DNA of 64,000 bases from an uncultured Saprospiraceae bacterium (GTDB taxonomy: Bacteria > Bacteroidota > Bacteroidia > Chitinophagales > Saprospiraceae). A model generated the notes under the pieces. It made no database searches. It worked only from the letters and a program-made list of their open reading frames with translations, and was not told the DNA's origin. This document shows positions 62,220 to 64,000 of the stretch, in pieces. The DNA is taken from the NCBI GenBank assembly GCA_938007965.1, contig CALLMH010000045.1, positions 22,445 to 86,444 on the forward strand, written 5' to 3'. A program made the translations under genes and the position numbers. Position 1 is the first letter of the stretch; the number at the start of each line of letters is the position of its first letter.

Positions 62220-62711
62220 TTATCTTAATTTTATAGTGAATGCCTTATCGCATCTCGGCGTTTTATTTTCGAACTGCTTTTCGATAAAGCCCATTTTTTC
62301 ATAGAGAATGATTGCTTCTCTAAGGGAAGAAGCTGTTTCCAACTCAATTTCAGAGAATCCATTTTCTTTAGCTATTTGGATGATATACTTGACCATCCAC
62401 TTGCCTAATCCTTTGCCTCTGACTTTTTTTGTTGCATACATTTTTCGTAATTCTGCACACTCATCAGACAATGGAGAAAGTGCAAATGTAGCCACGATTT
62501 TTGAACCTAGTTCTATAACACCAAAAAAGTCATATTGATAGTTCTTTTCTATATCAAATAGATCTTTGTCTGTTGAGTCAGGTTCGGGTTTTAGTTTGTA
62601 TTCTTTCAATACACCAAATATCAGTTCTTGTATCGCTTTTGAATCCTCATTTGTAGCTTTTCTTGTAGTAAAGTCAGAAGGAATTGCTGTCAAAGGTGGG
62701 TTTATTGTCAT
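62220..62711 (-). CDS. GNAT-family N-acetyltransferase
   Basis: The 163-residue protein carries the acetyl-CoA-binding motif A (LRKMYATKKVRGKGLGKWMVKYIIQIAKENG, with the V-R-G-K-G-L-G loop) and motif B (ELETASSLREAIILYEKMGFIE). The N-terminal TTRKATNEDSKAIQELIFGVLKEY is the usual start of the fold. Cytosolic. The acceptor is unknown. The gene stop is directly adjacent to the endonuclease start (62219/62220), which suggests an operon. The 56 bp to the divergent barrel gene hold both promoters. Confidence 0.9.
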   Translation of the reverse strand: MTINPPLTAIPSDFTTRKATNEDSKAIQELIFGVLKEYKLKPEPDSTDKDLFDIEKNYQYDFFGVIELGSKIVATFALSPLSDECAELRKMYATKKVRGKGLGKWMVKYIIQIAKENGFSEIELETASSLREAIILYEKMGFIEKQFENKTPRCDKAFTIKLR

Positions 62712-62767
62712 TTTGTTTGTTAATTTGATCTATGATTTGCAACAGTTTGTAAGCTCAATTTATATAT

Positions 62768-63592
62768 ATGATCCATAGATTCAAAATATTGCTCGGTTGT
62801 TTAAGTTTATTCTTAACAATCAGTATCAATTGTGTCGGACAGTCTTCCAATTTTTCTGAAGGTGGAGCGCACACCTTATCTTTGGCGGGCGCGGGATCTA
62901 TGTTTACAGGGATAGAATCCATATATACCAATCCAGCGGGCCTCACTACATTAGATCATTTCGGATTAGATGTAAGTTATGACAGACGATTTAATCTGAG
63001 TGAGTTATCTACAGTCTCTATGGCGGGGGTCAAGAAAGTTGGAAAAAATGCCATCGGAGTTTCTGTTTCGAGGTTTGGCTATTCTGTATATTCTGAGAGT
63101 CGGGGAGGCTTGACATATGCTAGAAAGCTATTTGACAAAGTATCCATTGGCGGTTCTTTCCATTATCTAGGGTACAATATTGAAAATTTCGGTTCGACTT
63201 CTAGATTTACCTTTGATATCGGCTTGCAATCTGTGATAAATGATAAGCTATCGATCGGCGCATATATATTTAATCCATCCTCAGTTGCGCTTACCGATGA
63301 TCAAGATGTTCCTTCTCGTATGTCAATAGGTCTGAGATATACTGCATCCTCTAAGGCAATTATATACGTCGATATTTCAAAAACGATCAACAGGAATCCT
63401 GAATTCAAATTAGGGATAGATTACGAAATTGTAGAAGCATTTTCGTTGAGAGGTGGAGCTAATATCACACAATCAAGCATGCACTTCGGCCCAGTATACA
63501 ATCTGAAAAATGGCCTTGCGATTTTTGGCGGCTATTCATTTGATAATAGAATTGGACACTCTACGGGGCTAAGTATTGCTTATAGGAAGTAA
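62768..63592 (+). CDS. PorV/PorQ-like outer-membrane beta-barrel protein
   Basis: The 274-residue protein has a signal peptide (about 1-25) and a barrel. It begins with GGAHTLSLAGAGSMFTGIESIYTNPAGLTTL, the pattern found in PorV/PorQ and FadL-like families, and continues with alternating glycine/aromatic strands ending YSFDNRIGHSTGLSIAYRK. PorV and PorQ act in type IX secretion, but this could be a different member of the family. It is divergent from the GNAT gene, and its 3' end lies 12 bp from repeat copy B. Confidence 0.75.
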   Translation: MIHRFKILLGCLSLFLTISINCVGQSSNFSEGGAHTLSLAGAGSMFTGIESIYTNPAGLTTLDHFGLDVSYDRRFNLSELSTVSMAGVKKVGKNAIGVSVSRFGYSVYSESRGGLTYARKLFDKVSIGGSFHYLGYNIENFGSTSRFTFDIGLQSVINDKLSIGAYIFNPSSVALTDDQDVPSRMSIGLRYTASSKAIIYVDISKTINRNPEFKLGIDYEIVEAFSLRGGANITQSSMHFGPVYNLKNGLAIFGGYSFDNRIGHSTGLSIAYRK

Positions 63593-63603
63593 TAATTATA
63601 TAG

Positions 63604-64000
63604 GGATATTCAGTAGATCTGAATATCCTTATTTATATAGCCCTTCACTCCGCTTATTGCTGAATGAATACCCCGCTTACGCTTGATTTTACGTAAATAA
63701 GAGGTAATAAATTTCAACCTAAACTTCCACTCGCATTTAGGGCTTTCATTTTTGGCTTGACCCAAAAACGAAACAAAAAACGAGTGTTTGCTAAACAAGC
63801 CATCTCTTATATCAAGACTTTACCTGACTTTTAACGCTATTGGATCACATTTTGACTAAACTTGCAAAACTCGCTTACGCTCAGACAGTTGCAAGTTCTT
63901 AACGCCAAAATGAAATCCAAATACCTAAGCCAGCTAAGGTCGATTTAATTTCTGCCACAAATTAATTCTCCTTGTAAGTGATATAATTTTAATATTGTCC
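63604..64000 (-). repeat. Dispersed ~0.4-kb repeat, copy B, inverted relative to copy A
   Basis: Reverse complement of the 45345-45728 element, starting with GGATATTCAG (63604) and cut by the window edge about 16 bp before its expected end. The hairpin GGATATTCAG / CTGAATATCC lies at 63604-63628. Copy B has about 31 bp that copy A lacks (the stretch ending ATAAGAGATGGCTTG... in element orientation). It carries a 62-codon minus frame at 63610-63798, most of which is matched in copy A. No transposase. Confidence 0.85.

Overview
The window reads as chromosome from a Bacteroidota bacterium. The evidence is SusC/SusD receptors, type IX secretion (T9SS) sorting tails, a PorP/SprF-like protein, promoter elements near the Bacteroidota form TAnnTTTG, low GC content and weak ribosome binding sites. 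A futalosine hydrolase (menaquinone by the futalosine route) together with CHU_C-type surface proteins fits Saprospiria or Cytophagia-like lineages better than Flavobacteriia. That lineage call is inference. The polysaccharide genes suggest a marine or algae-associated life.

Positions 1-45,250 form one large carbohydrate locus. Left part, mostly minus strand: susC/susD, a lactonase-like propeller, two Cys-type sulfatases, a giant Cys-rich T9SS surface protein with its PorP/SprF partner (plus strand), a ricin-like T9SS protein, a BNR_4 propeller (possible ulvan lyase), GH106, GH2 and GH39-like enzymes. Middle, plus strand: a GH78 rhamnosidase, a sugar isomerase-like TIM barrel, a two-domain 3-keto-disaccharide hydrolase (DUF1080), a Tat-exported Gfo/Idh oxidoreductase, a small lectin-like lipoprotein and an uncharacterised (alpha/alpha)-toroid-like protein. 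Right part, 37.7-45.2 kb: a complete L-rhamnose catabolic operon, with a bifunctional rhamnulose-1-phosphate aldolase/lactaldehyde dehydrogenase, rhamnose isomerase, rhamnulokinase, L-lactate dehydrogenase and an NCS1-type permease. Together the genes predict uptake and depolymerisation of a sulfated rhamnose-rich glycan (ulvan is the best guess), then conversion of rhamnose through L-lactaldehyde and L-lactate to pyruvate plus DHAP.

The most striking non-coding signal is a shared promoter motif, AGTACAGGAT, in front of nine transcription units of this locus. It is always oriented toward the gene, often has a second half-site 10 bp upstream, and in every case ends exactly 23 bp before a -7-like hexamer/octamer. 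It ties the receptors, sulfatases, glycosidases, T9SS surface proteins and rhamnose catabolism into one regulon. The regulator is not in the window.

From about 45.3 kb to the right edge the content is ordinary chromosome: a formylglycine-generating enzyme, tRNA-Val(GAC), a small apparent integration scar carrying a secreted orphan protein, transketolase, amidase, LptD, an Lrp/AsnC regulator, a TraB-like protein, HtrA, MsrA, an SdpI-like protein, futalosine hydrolase, an endonuclease, a GNAT and an outer-membrane barrel. This 18 kb block lies between two oppositely oriented copies of a roughly 0.4 kb dispersed repeat (45345-45728 and 63604 to beyond 64000).
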